DNA of 64,000 nt from Lutjanus erythropterus (lineage: Eukaryota > Chordata > Actinopteri > Lutjaniformes > Lutjanidae), in contig CM034601.1 in the NCBI GenBank assembly GCA_020091685.1, positions 14,280,972-14,344,971 on the forward strand. Direction: 5' to 3'. Both the position numbers and the translations under genes were made by a program. Positions 48,471-58,596 of the stretch are shown here, piece after piece (positions within the stretch are counted from its first letter, which is position 1; each line of letters opens with the position of its first letter). A model generated the notes under the pieces. It saw nothing but the letters and a program-made list of their open reading frames with translations. It was not told where the DNA came from and did no database searches.

Positions 48471-49075
48471 TAGGAATAACAATATATATTGTAGAATATT
48501 CAAAGGAAGTCGTACCTAACTGAGCGAAAATGTGGGATGGATCACAGGTTACGAGTGGCGATGGAGAAATTTATGCAGATCATGACCTTTCTGGTTTGAA
48601 AGCTCCCAGGTTGTTCTAATGCAGGAGAATGAAGACATTTTGGCTCCATCTCGCCGCAGTAATGACTTGTCTGCTGGAACAACAATACAAACAAGCAAAG
48701 CAGCATGGCTGGAAGCAGAGGAGGCCTGTAGCTTCGATCGCATGGTGCTTTTAAACATCTGTCTAAATGCATCCTTATGGAAATGAACCAAAATCCAATT
48801 TACGCGAAATATATGCCGCACCTATGCTGCAACAAATCAGAAAAAAAAAAAAAAATCCAATATAATGACATCCCGCAGATCGGAGTGTTTTTCACCAGAG
48901 AAGAAACTTTAAATAGGGCCTCCTGAAAGCACCCTGTGCAGCATTCAGGCAACTGTAATGAAGCCAATCACTTTTAATTTAGCTTCCCTGCGTCAGCTCT
49001 GTGATGGTATAATTGGGTTACATAATTAACACTAGCAGGAAAACAAACCACAGCACTTCTATCAGTGTCTTGCAG
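48471..49075. other. No recognised gene; possible regulatory DNA
   Basis: An A run is at 48840-48855. 48890-49015 looks unique, with gcctcctgaaagcaccctgt and gccaatcacttttaatttag, and lies just upstream of the exon-like segment. Confidence 0.35.
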
Positions 49076-49197
49076 GAGGATGAGGAGCTAAGAGCTGTTG
49101 CTGGGGGTCTGATTAGGTTGGTTCTGCGACCACAGGGGGAGAAAGTGTATCTGCGCACGCTGACAGCTCTCAGGCTACGCTGAGCCGGAACTAACAG
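49076..49197 (+). other. Possible exon between matched splice sites
   Basis: An acceptor-like ttctatcagtgtcttgcag precedes 49076, and a donor-like aacag|gtgagg follows 49197 (GT at 49198-49199). From 49076 the frame reads EDEELRAVAGGLIRLVLRPQ and continues through GEKVYLRTLTALRLR to TGA at 49181-49183, so the stop lies 14 bases before the donor. The peptide is compositionally protein-like but not recognised, and no partner exon was found. Confidence 0.3.
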
Positions 49198-49380
49198 GTG
49201 AGGTGGTGAAAGGTAGAGAGTACAGGAAGTGCAGAGAGGAGAGGAAACGAAAAAGAGGAGCAGATGAGATGAGCTAAATGAAGAGAGGGAGAGAAATGAG
49301 GGGAAACAGAGATGAGATGGGATTAGAAGAGAAGGAGAGAGGATTAGAGGAGAGAGGAAAGGAGACGAGAGGAAATTACT
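49198..49380. repeat. Purine-rich tract
   Basis: Nearly all A and G on the plus strand (gagagaggagaggaaacg, agagaaggagagaggatt). It explains the 142-codon Ser/Leu/Pro-rich minus-strand frame at 49018-49446. Confidence 0.6.
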
Positions 49381-49910
49381 CCGTCCTAGGTGTAATTGGC
49401 ATGAAATGTTACTTGCAAAAATAAATGTTTGAGCTTGAAAGGTCACGGTCAGGTTCCAGACTGCAAACGGTATTAATAATAAGCCTGCTTGTTTGAATCT
49501 CTTTCACTGTCTTTGTCTTTTTGTCTTTCCTCTCATTTATTAACTCATTATTAGTTATTATATGTTAACCCTCTCCAGAGTCTCAGTTTCTTCTCGGCCT
49601 AGGACAGTTTACAAACTCATGTATGGTCCATGTAATATATACACTTCCAGTGATTTGTCTAAAAGAACAACACAAGATTAATGTATTAAAAAGATATTCG
49701 ACATGCATCGAAAATATTAACACCATGACCACACAGGATATCCATGTAGAGAGAACTGGTTTCCATCATTAATGAGTGATGTGTGGGTGACGTGCGCTTG
49801 ACTGGTGGGAAGAAGATTTATATACAGTATATATAGTAAGAGTTACAGACTATTTCAGATTTTAAAAATATAACATATAAGGGGTAAAGTACAGTGACCA
49901 GGTTACAAAT
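49381..49910. other. No recognised gene
   Basis: Unassigned. At 49876-49905 ataaggggtaaagtacagtg resembles the start of the foldback family (gtaagggataatgtacagtg). Confidence 0.4.
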
Positions 49911-50920
49911 TATCACATAGTTTTGTTAAATACTCAATTCTGATTGATCAATTGCAGTATTCTAAGGTCTGTTATTTCTTTATAGCAGACTGTCGCTTGT
50001 AGACTCCGGAGCAATAACATTGTTTCTAAATCAATATTTTGTGTTAAATTATCGATTTCTTTTTCGATAGGTAACTGTGTAATGAGTGGGATAGTGTACA
50101 GTGAGCAGGTCATTGTTGTGAAATAAACCCCATCAGGATGATTCAAGACCGTATCACTCTGTTGGAGGTTATTTTGTCATAATAATCTGCTCGCTGTATG
50201 TTATCCCACTTATCACATGACTGCTTACTGAAAAAAAAATAATAATTTGACACAAAATATTGATTTACAAACATTTTTATTAATTTAAAAAATATTATAT
50301 TGCTCCTCTAGAGATACTGACCAGAACTGCATCCATAGAAACAATATGTCATTCATAATAACAGTCTGTCATTCATAACAACAATCTGTCATTCATAACA
50401 ACAGTCTGTTATTCATAATAACAGTCTGTCATTCATAACAACAGTCTATTATTCATAATAACAGTCTGTCATTCATAACAACAGTCTATTATTCATAATA
50501 ACAGTCTGTTATTCATAACAACAGTCTGTCATTCATAACAACAGTCTATTATTCATAATAACAGTCTGTCATTCATAACAACAGTCTGTCATTCATAACA
50601 ACAGTCTATTATTCATAATAACAGTCTGTTATTCATAACAACAGTCTGTTATTCATAGCAACAGTCTGTTATTCATAGCAACAGTCTGTTATTCATAATA
50701 ACAGTCCGTCATTCATGACAACAGTCTGTCATTCATAATAACAGTCTGTCATTCGTAACAACAGTCTGTCATTCGTAACAACAGTCTGTCATTCATAACA
50801 ACAGTCTGTTATTCATAGCAACAGTCTGTTATTCGTAGCAACAGTCTGCTTTTCAGAAACAGACCTTAGAATGCAATTACTGACCAATCAGAGTTGAATA
50901 TTTACCAAAGCCATGTAATA
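49911..50920. mobile_element. Foldback element (family J) with internal minisatellite
   Basis: Left arm from tatcacatagttttgttaaa, with ctgattgatcaattgcag, ctaaggtctgttatt and aatattttgtgttaaattat. Centre near 50160. The right arm repeats these in inverse (aatttgacacaaaatattga, aacagaccttagaatgcaat, gaccaatcagag, catgtaata). The arms form a long imperfect palindrome, but the right arm is swollen by a 20-bp tandem array at 50341-50855. No transposase. It resembles fish nonautonomous foldback elements; the superfamily is not assigned. Confidence 0.7.
50341..50855. repeat. 20-bp minisatellite, about 25 units
   Basis: The unit is acagtctgtcattcataaca with recurring variants: c or t at position 10 and aaca, aata or agca at the end. 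Exactly three units fit each 60 bases from 50341 to 50820, followed by about one and a half diverged units. The variants cluster in higher-order pairs. It lies inside the right arm of the foldback element. Confidence 0.95.
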
Positions 50921-51240
50921 AGTAAGGGATAATGTATCAGTGAGCAGGTTATTACTGAGAAATAAACCCAGAAAGGTTGTTGCAGGACCTCGTCTTTAAT
51001 CACTCTGAAGGGGTTTATGTCACAACAATGACTGTACATTTTCCCACTTATTACTCTGTTACTTACCAAAATAAATCAATAATTTGACACGCAATATTGA
51101 TTCCAAAGTTATTTTGTTGATTATCACTCCTTCAGAGTAATGGTCTGCAGGAATGGTCTGTTATACGACCTCAGAATGCTGCAATTAACCAATCAGAATT
51201 TAACAGCAATTTGTGATAATATTTGTTGAACTATACCTTT
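50921..51240. mobile_element. Foldback family J, second copy, head-to-tail
   Basis: It starts agtaagggataatgtatcag directly at the end of the first copy and runs through gagaaataaacccag, aatcactctgaaggggttta, aatttgacacgcaatattga and ctcagaatgctgcaattaac to ccaatcagaatttaac. It lacks the long left arm and the minisatellite, having only one gtctg-type motif pair (ggtctgcaggaatggtctgt). Confidence 0.65.
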
Positions 51241-51344
51241 TGTAATACTTTAAATAAATAAATGACTGATTCCTTTATATCATGATAATTTAAGTGAGTG
51301 AATATGAAAATTTGCCACGGACCCCTGTGAGTCTCCAGACCTCT
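51241..51344. other. Spacer
   Basis: AT-rich, nothing recognised. Confidence 0.4.
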
Positions 51345-51362
51345 TCTTGAGAACCACTGATC
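51345..51362. mobile_element. Isolated hAT-like terminus
   Basis: ttgagaaccactgatct matches the CAGTGGTTCTCAA terminus in inverse, with no partner end seen. Confidence 0.3.
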
Positions 51363-52914
51363 TAAACATATTTGTATATTTTCAAGTTTAATCCTAAGCA
51401 TCAGCAGAGAAGTACATTCACCAAAAACCCTAGAATAAAATCAAAGCTAGAAAATTTCCTCTTTTCTTGTCACAAGAGCATGACACTCCAAATGAAACAA
51501 CTCTGAAATCAGTGTACTCATTAGTGAAAAGATGAGCACTCATTAATAATGAATTGGCCATATGCAATGCGTAGTGGAGGACTGGTAAAGGAAGAAGAAA
51601 GGGTTGATGAAATAGAATGCAAGGTCTTCATTAAGTGCAGTGACAGCAACCTGCTCTCGATCTGTAGGGAGCCGGCACTCGGGGACGGCGAGCGCTCTGA
51701 GGCTACGACATGCAGGAGAAGACCGCAGAGTGTACTTTGAAGCTCGTCGAGCTGCGGACTTGCAGCAGTGTTGGACAAACTTTCAACAGATTATCTAGGG
51801 GAGGAGAAAAAGGAAGAGAGGGAGAGAGAGAGAGAGAAAGAGAGCAATCAGTCGTCACCCTGACTCTGCAGCAGGAAGCAGCCAATCAGAGTCCAATCAA
51901 AATCTCCGCTCTCGGGATATCAAAAATAACTTACAGTAATTCACAAGTCCAGACTGTAGAGATTCATTTCATCATCATTTCTTCAGCAGTGGTTTTGCTG
52001 GGAAGGCAAAAAAGTTTGTTCAGAAAATCAGAACTTACAAGATGATTGAACCTTTCAGTTATGGCAGCCATATTAGTCCTATCACTACCGAACCAGAGGA
52101 CGTATGTGCCTCTCATGTAACTATCCTACATGAACTCATAGTAATTTATCCGCTGAAGTACTGTTGGTCAGAATGCAAGTCCCAGATTGGTGGCTGAGGT
52201 GATGCAGGTGCAAACATTTCATTTGTTTAACTGTTTTGAAAATGTAAAAACACAGATATCTGTATTAAAATGTAGGGATCAAAAGTAAAACGCTGTCCAA
52301 ACAGTAAATAGTAAAGTACAGATACCTGAAAACTCTAAAAACTTTAAACATCATGATAATGGGTAAATACTGCACATGTTCAGCAACATAAGTCTTAAAA
52401 GCCTGACAGCAGATGTGTCTCTGAATCAAATAAACAGTATCCATAACAATATACATTAAATTGATTTAACTTTTGTTTGTTATTGCTCCATATAATTTAC
52501 TGGAACGAATTACCATCTCTTACAGACGCAATGAAGTACTATACCGTATATCTAGCTGTAGGTGTTCACATGTTATGTATTCTATTTGGAGTTTTTTAGT
52601 TGTTTACCCTAAGATGACTGCTAAAGTGCAGTCCATGGTAGTTCATGGTGTTTTGGTCAGATAATCATTGTGTAGATGTAAGGCTAAATGATTGATTATT
52701 GTTATAATGATGTTGTGACTTGAAAGAGTGCATTTTTTCATTTCATTGACATTTTACAATGTCAATTGTGGCTATCAAATTTTCTCAGTTGGAGATAATT
52801 AAAGTTAATTTTGTGAGTGGGCAAAGAGGTTTTATTCATTTGCTCTCTGTATGCTGCATCTGTATTTACACTTAAACAAAGATGGTTTAGCTGAAGAAAA
52901 TTTTGATGTTTGAA
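51363..52914. other. No recognised gene; GC-rich patch and GA repeat
   Basis: 51660-51730 is CpG-rich for this window (gagccggcactcggggacgg, cgagcgctctgaggctacga) and is followed by a GA-rich run at 51800-51845. Frames at 51710-52045 (plus) and 51521-51778 (minus) overlap in opposite directions and show no family features. The remainder is AT-rich and unassigned. Confidence 0.4.
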
Positions 52915-53270
52915 AAAAAAGAGTGGCAAGTTTTTTTTGTTGTTCAAAAAAACAGCAATTGAGCGGCAAGTTTTTTGTACCTTGGTAGCTCTGGTATTTA
53001 CACCATCAATTGTCCGGAACAACCAATAGCACTTTTTTGTGGTGGAAAGGCTGGAGGGGAGGCTAAATACAGGCAGCTGAAGGTTTAAATAGGCCGGGAC
53101 CCTCCCCCTGACCAATTGCGCTGCAGCAATTAGGCTAGGTTAGCCAATCACTGGGCACCCCTGTTCTCAGTTTATTTACTCACTCAGGAGAGAGGGAGAT
53201 TGTTCACACACACACACCGAGGAGAGAGAGGGCACTGCAGGAATAATGACGAATGCGAATCTACAAATAC
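52915..53270 (+). promoter_or_regulatory. Promoter-like block, possibly a solo LTR
   Basis: Three CCAAT-type motifs lie close together: aaccaatagc at 53021, accaattgcg at 53111 and gccaatcact at 53143. TATA-like tttaaat (53084-53090) and ctaaata (53063-53069) lie between. A 40-base period duplication of gagtggcaag-poly-T occurs at 52921 and 52961. The downstream gagagagaggg and CA repeats are unlike the upstream sequence. Ends typical of an LTR were not found, so promoter or LTR is inference. Confidence 0.3.
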
Positions 53271-53655
53271 CCAAAGGCAAAAAGGAAGCAGACACTTCAG
53301 GACAAAGTTATCTCAATTTCACCGGTTTTATTATGGCCATGTAAACAAATGTGGTTAAAGGCCACTGGGCTGAAAGAATTAACGTGTGAAATTGAGATAA
53401 GTCAACTTTAGGTGCTTATCAAGAGTCGGTACTAAATTGGTGCTGATTCCCGACTAGTCAGGAAGCTGGGACCACTTCGGTTTAGGGTCACTTAAAGTGG
53501 ACTGACCTTTAAGGCCTTTAAGCCCTGGAAGCATGTCAACAACAAGCATCTGCATTGTTTCACCTGATTCAATTAATATTAAAACAGGATAAAATTGTGA
53601 TTGTTTTGGTGCTAAAATAAAATACATGGCTGTGTCACAAAATGCAATTCAATAT
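53271..53655. other. No recognised gene
   Basis: No repeat or exon was recognised; several short inverted motifs (ggccactgggc, cttaaagtggac) only. Confidence 0.4.
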
Positions 53656-53998
53656 GTAAGGGATAATGTGGAGTCAGCAGGTCATTATTGTGAAATAAAC
53701 CCTGACAGGGTGATGTAGGTCTTGAATCACCCTGAAGGGTTTTATTTTGCAATAACTGCCTGCTCACATTATCTGGCTTATTACACGGCTACTTACTACT
53801 TTCTTAACAATCAATGATTTGACACAAAATATTGATTTAAATGTGGTTTTATTGCTTGTCCAGGGTCTATGATCAGAACTGCAGCCATAGCAACGGTCTG
53901 TTCTTCTTAGCAACAGTCTGGTATACAGAAATAACAGACCTTAGAATGCTGCAATTGACCAATCAGAGCTGAGTGTTTCACAAAGCCGTGTAATAATT
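53656..53998. mobile_element. Foldback family J, third copy
   Basis: It starts gtaagggataatgtggagtc and proceeds through tgaaataaaccctgacaggg, a central hairpin with accctgaagggttttatttt, aatcaatgatttgacac, a pair of gcaacggtctgttc / gcaacagtctggta motifs, and accttagaatgctgcaattg to gtgtaata. It shows the unexpanded state of the motif that became the minisatellite at 50341. Confidence 0.75.
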
Positions 53999-55594
53999 CC
54001 TCATATCCTTCAGCTGCAAAAGCATATAAGTGGTTAACAATAATACTGTGTGTCCCAAAACTCCATCAGGGCCTTGATTTTCTTATTATTCAGCCTGCTT
54101 CTTTTCTCACACCACAGTGGCCTAATACATTGGTTATTTGGCACCAAAGACAACATTTTTAAGTCCAAATCTGTTTGTTTTTACAGCTTTCTACACAACT
54201 GCTTGTTTATATTGTCTCTCTGCCATACTGGGCAGGAAACGTTCAGTTGATGTGGGTGAGCTGGTTTGCTGAAAACAAATCTCTAATTTCCATTCCTCTG
54301 TGCGCTTTAAAGATTTCTTGTCCATGTTGGCTTAAAAGTTGAGCTTAAGAGTTCATTTCGGAAACAGTAATTGACAAAACTATCACCGCTGCTCTGTTTT
54401 GGAATCGACTGTGCAAATATACAATACGCTGATTATATGTTTCACTGTGAGCTCAGCCTGTCTGTTTGTGAGTCAACAGCTTGGCAGATTGCACGTGTAT
54501 ACCTATTTTTTGAGAATGTGTGTTGCTTTGTGATAATTTTATGCTTATGTACGTGTTTTGTGTTTAACTATACGTGTCTAAGTGCCTGTGTGTGTTGCTC
54601 ATGAATCAAAAGACCACAACTGTGTGCGTGCTGTGGCAAATGGAGTCTATTAAAACCAGCGTCAGGTTTACACCTGTCAGGGAGGACTTTAGACTGATAA
54701 TCTGCTTACAGACAGCAGCGTGAAAAGAGAAGGTGGGTGCTCGGAGACAGGGAGGAAAAACAATATTTCAGACCGATCAGCGAGAAGAGAGAGAGAGAGA
54801 GGAAGAGGGGAAGACAGATTTAGATACCGCAAGAGAGATGGGAAGGAAAGAGACGGAGCGGAAGACATGACGAGGATAAGAGACACCTGGGGAAAGCAAT
54901 GACACCTGAGCGGGATCCAGTCTGAACATGTCTCAAATGCATTTTCAATTTAGTTTTTAATAGCTGCTAAAATTAATTACAGGCATTTAATTCCTTGTAT
55001 TTAGAGGTCTTGTACTGGCAGATCTGAAATTAAGTCGTTTTTCTAGCAAGGCCACTTTGGTCTTTGATAAATAAAGATTTATTGAGCCATCATGACCAAA
55101 ATGTATAGGGACTGTAAAGCATTAATCAAACCACTATGTTACTGCAGTCAAGGCCGGACAACCTTATCACAGCATTGCTTTAGCTGACCTCCATGGGGCC
55201 TTAAGAAAAATTCTCCTAAGGGGCCCACCTAACTGACCGGAGAGCCATGTAAACCATTTGCCACACAGTCACACCTGACACCCTCGCACTCCCTTTACAA
55301 TCCTCCCTCCTTTAAAACAGTTTGCTCCATCTGTCAGTCAAAGAACAAGTAAATCTCTATAAAACGAAATGAGGTACAATATTTATTGAACAGATTATTT
55401 TGTGTGGAATCATAAGATAAGCATATATTGATGTTAACATAAATAAGAAATTTTAGAATATCTAAAATGTAGAAAATACTAAAATGTAACAGCTTTGGGT
55501 CTGCTGCCTGGGAATTAGTCAGTTAACTGATTTTACGTTTAATAATTAATCAATCATCAGTCGGTGTCAGTCCCTTAATTTCCATCTTGCATTA
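53999..55594. other. No recognised gene; purine tract
   Basis: 54720-54895 is purine-rich (gagagagagagaggaagagg) and gives overlapping frames on both strands. Near 55149 caaggccggacaac, followed by ggggccttaag and aaggggcccacc, resembles a fish repeat end. Nothing else was recognised. Confidence 0.45.
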
Positions 55595-56690
55595 GTTTAG
55601 TAACTAAGTGTATATCCATCAAGTGCTCTACTTATTTTGTACTTTACTTTTCTCCCATTTTATCCAATTTTATGCTTCTACACTACATATTTGAGGCAAA
55701 TACCAAACTTTTTAATCCACAAAGCTGAACAAAAGGCTGTTTTCTGGCTTTTTTAGAGATACATTTGATGGTCTTACAGGAGATTCTGCATTGCTGTAGA
55801 TTAAACTAGCCAAGTAGTTAAAATAAGCTCGACATTAAGGGGATAGTTCACCCAGAAATGAAAATTAAGTCATTACCTACTTCACCTTCATGCTGATTGA
55901 TGGTCGAGTTTAGTTTTTCAGTCCACGAAACACTGCAGGCGTTTCAAAGGTAAACAGCGTTGCAGAGTCTCCCAAACAGTTTAAGTGAATGGTGACCAGT
56001 TTTCAAACAGAGAAAAACAACCGAAAAAAAATTCTCCATACTCCTTGTCTGGTGTAATCCTCTAAAACCACAATATGCCGTTCACTTGCGCAGACACACA
56101 GTCACACCACACACCCAGTTCAGACAGTGTGCATGTGAACACAGCTCCAACCTAAGGATCTACAGTAAAGGTTTAGATTAAAAACATGGTTTTAAGTCAA
56201 CTTGGTTTGCTGGGGCTTTAGGAGATTTGGATTCCTCCAGATGAGCAGTGTGGAGGCATTTTATGGTTTTTATGTTTGAAAACTGGTCATCATTCACTTA
56301 AACTGTTTGGAGTGATTCTGCAACACTATTTTCCTGTGAAACTCCAGCAGTGTGTTGTGGACTGAAAAACTAAACTCAGCTATCAATCAGCATGAAAGTG
56401 AGTAGATAATGACAGAATCTTCATTTTTAGGTGAACAATCCCTTTAAACATCTACAGCAGTAAACAGCAGTAACACTAATGCAATACTATTAATCCAAAA
56501 ACATAATAACGGCATAACACTGACTGGGAACATTTTACTGCAACATGAATACTTTTACCTTTAGTATATTTATCTGATGATATTTCCACACTTTTACTTC
56601 AGTAAGGTTTTGTGAATGCAGCACTTTTACAGAGTGATATTAGTGCTTTTGCTTAAGTAAAGAATTGAATACTTTTTATATTCCTGGTTA
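55595..56690 (+). repeat. Dispersed fish repeat (family B), split by an insertion
   Basis: The left half (55600-55834) has tactttacttttctcccatt, aaaggctgttttctggc and gttaaaataagctcgaca. The right half (56448-56690) continues with acatctacagcagtaaac, acactgactgggaacatttt, actgcaacatgaatactttt and ttaagtaaagaattgaatac. It is the same family as 7331-7571 in the opposite direction. The halves join across the TTAA element at 55835-56447. Confidence 0.7.
55835..56447. mobile_element. TTAA-flanked inverted-repeat element nested in family B (family C-like ends)
   Basis: TTAA at 55835-55838 and 56444-56447 bracket 613 bases. The left end, ggggatagttcacccagaaa, pairs with the right end tttttaggtgaacaatccc. 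Longer inner arms also pair: cagtccacgaaacactgcag against agcagtgtgttgtggactga, and agtttaagtgaatggtgacc against tcattcacttaaactgtttg. No transposase is present. Ends resemble those at 10710-11619 and the abundant fish GGGATAGTTCACCCA family. Confidence 0.85.
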
Positions 56691-58596
56691 CCTCTGAGGA
56701 GTAACATCATATCCATATATTGTCTGGACAAACTGACTGGTCTGTACAGAGGCTGCTGCAGGAAGCATATGAACGCATGTTCACCTGTGTTATCTTTTCT
56801 GAGCTACAGATTATAAACTCTGCTACACGTTGGCGCTCATCGAACATGATAAATAGTTGTATTTCATTATCACCTCTGTCAGACCCAAAGTCACCCCGGA
56901 TGTGGCTGTAAGCACGACACAGACAGACAGACTGCAGCGCAGCTAACATCAGACAGACAGAGGGAGGAGCGTCTGTCTGCACTGCACACTATCACATTAA
57001 CTTAATGTTACTTGTGGAAACACAAGTTTACCTGATTTCTGTTCACCCCATTCACTCTTGGGATGTTATTTTGTCTTTAGTTCTGCTTCATCCTGTCATC
57101 AAAGTTGTAAACACTGACGCCTGCTTTGACACGAGGGGGAGGCGGGGCCCTTGCGGGGCCCTAAGCAACTTGCATAGTGTGCATACAGGGCGGACTGGCT
57201 CTGTTAGCAGTTACCAGTAATGGTGACAAAACATTAGAAAATATGTCGTATTAACAGAACTCTAGAAACACAAGATGAATTCTACAATATGAACATGTCT
57301 TATCACTTTGACATCAATATAATCCATAAAGATCGACTTTATTTCTGTACAAATTTAACTTTTTTTTTTTTACTTTTTGGATTTTGTTCCCTCAAATCCC
57401 TGTAAGCCTCCTTTAGTTAGCTGAGCTATTTCAGTGGGTGAAGCCTGTGGGAATGAGAGACAAACAGTTTCAAAACTTAAGATGTCTCTCTAAAATATGT
57501 GTTGCTTGGTGAATCAGATACACACCGAATTAAACATTGACTCATCACACTGTTAGTTTGGCATCTATCATATGTATGTATGTGAGTTTGCTGCTTCCCG
57601 TTTGGTGCTGGTGAAGTAACAAATCTCACAGCAAGTTATAAACTCTGTGTATATTTGTAGTTTGCTAACATTATGCAGCAATATCTTGATAAACTTTAAA
57701 AACATGCATATTAATATTTGCACTGTACAGCATTTAGCTGCTTGTGCTTTATCACTATAGTAACCAAACAACTGAAATAAACGACAGGGAAATTTACAGT
57801 TCTGCACTCAATATATCACTGAAATATCTAATGCTATTATCTGTGAAATAAAAGACCATCATAAGTGTTGTACTATAATAAACTATGGTGCAGGCCAGCT
57901 AATAAAATTAGGGAGTAACCAAGTAACTTTGTAAACTGTCCCAGAAAATCATTTCATCAGTTTACAGTAACGTGTCGAGACTATGGTATAATTCCTGCCC
58001 TGTAAAACAGGTGAAACAGATATGATATGATCCCAGTGTAAATCCACTGCTCCACACACAGTGAAATATTGCATGTGCAATGATGCGTTAGTGTTTGCTT
58101 ACCCCACTGATCTACCAAGTGATAATGTATATGTCCGTGCGGGTGTGTGCATTAGTGTATGGCTTGTCTGCATGCCTTCCTCTCAGCTGCTGTCAGGCCT
58201 CATTATTGACTTACAGTAAAAGAGAGTTGATGTGCTGCCCGCTTTCGTTTTGGCCTGTATGGTAAGGATCGGAGCAGGATGCCATTAAGCTATAGCCCTG
58301 GAGGGTGGGTAGAGGGAGACTTGTGCTTCAACTAAACTCTTGCTAAAACTGTGACTGATTTACACAAAGTTTTATGTACCCATTAGCGCTGCGGTGTAGC
58401 CTGTGTCAGTTGTGTGTTCTGTGTTGGTCTTTCCTGGAGACTGAAAATGTTCACCAAGCGTCATTCATTTTGATGAGGATCACCAGTTGGATTCTGGCAG
58501 TTATGTCGTCTATCTGTTCTCTCGTGACAGCGGACAGTTGTGCTTCTTTCCTTCGGTGATAAACTGGCTTTCCACTACTGAATATATTACAGTATA
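56691..58596. other. No recognised gene; dispersed repeat pieces
   Basis: 56905-56965 has repeated cagacagac motifs. 57125-57200 is GC-rich with ggggcccttgcggggcccta and cagggcggactgg, possibly the far end of the repeat that starts near 55149. 57345-57560 shares blocks with 40360-40520. Remaining frames are short and unassigned. Confidence 0.4.

Noticed and set aside
49018-49446. 142-codon minus-strand frame
   Set aside because: Its Ser/Leu/Pro-rich product comes from a purine-rich tract, and it covers the better exon-like segment on the plus strand.
50341-50855. CRISPR-like array
   Set aside because: Units are contiguous 20-mers with no unique spacers, they lie in a eukaryotic foldback element, and no cas-like gene is present.
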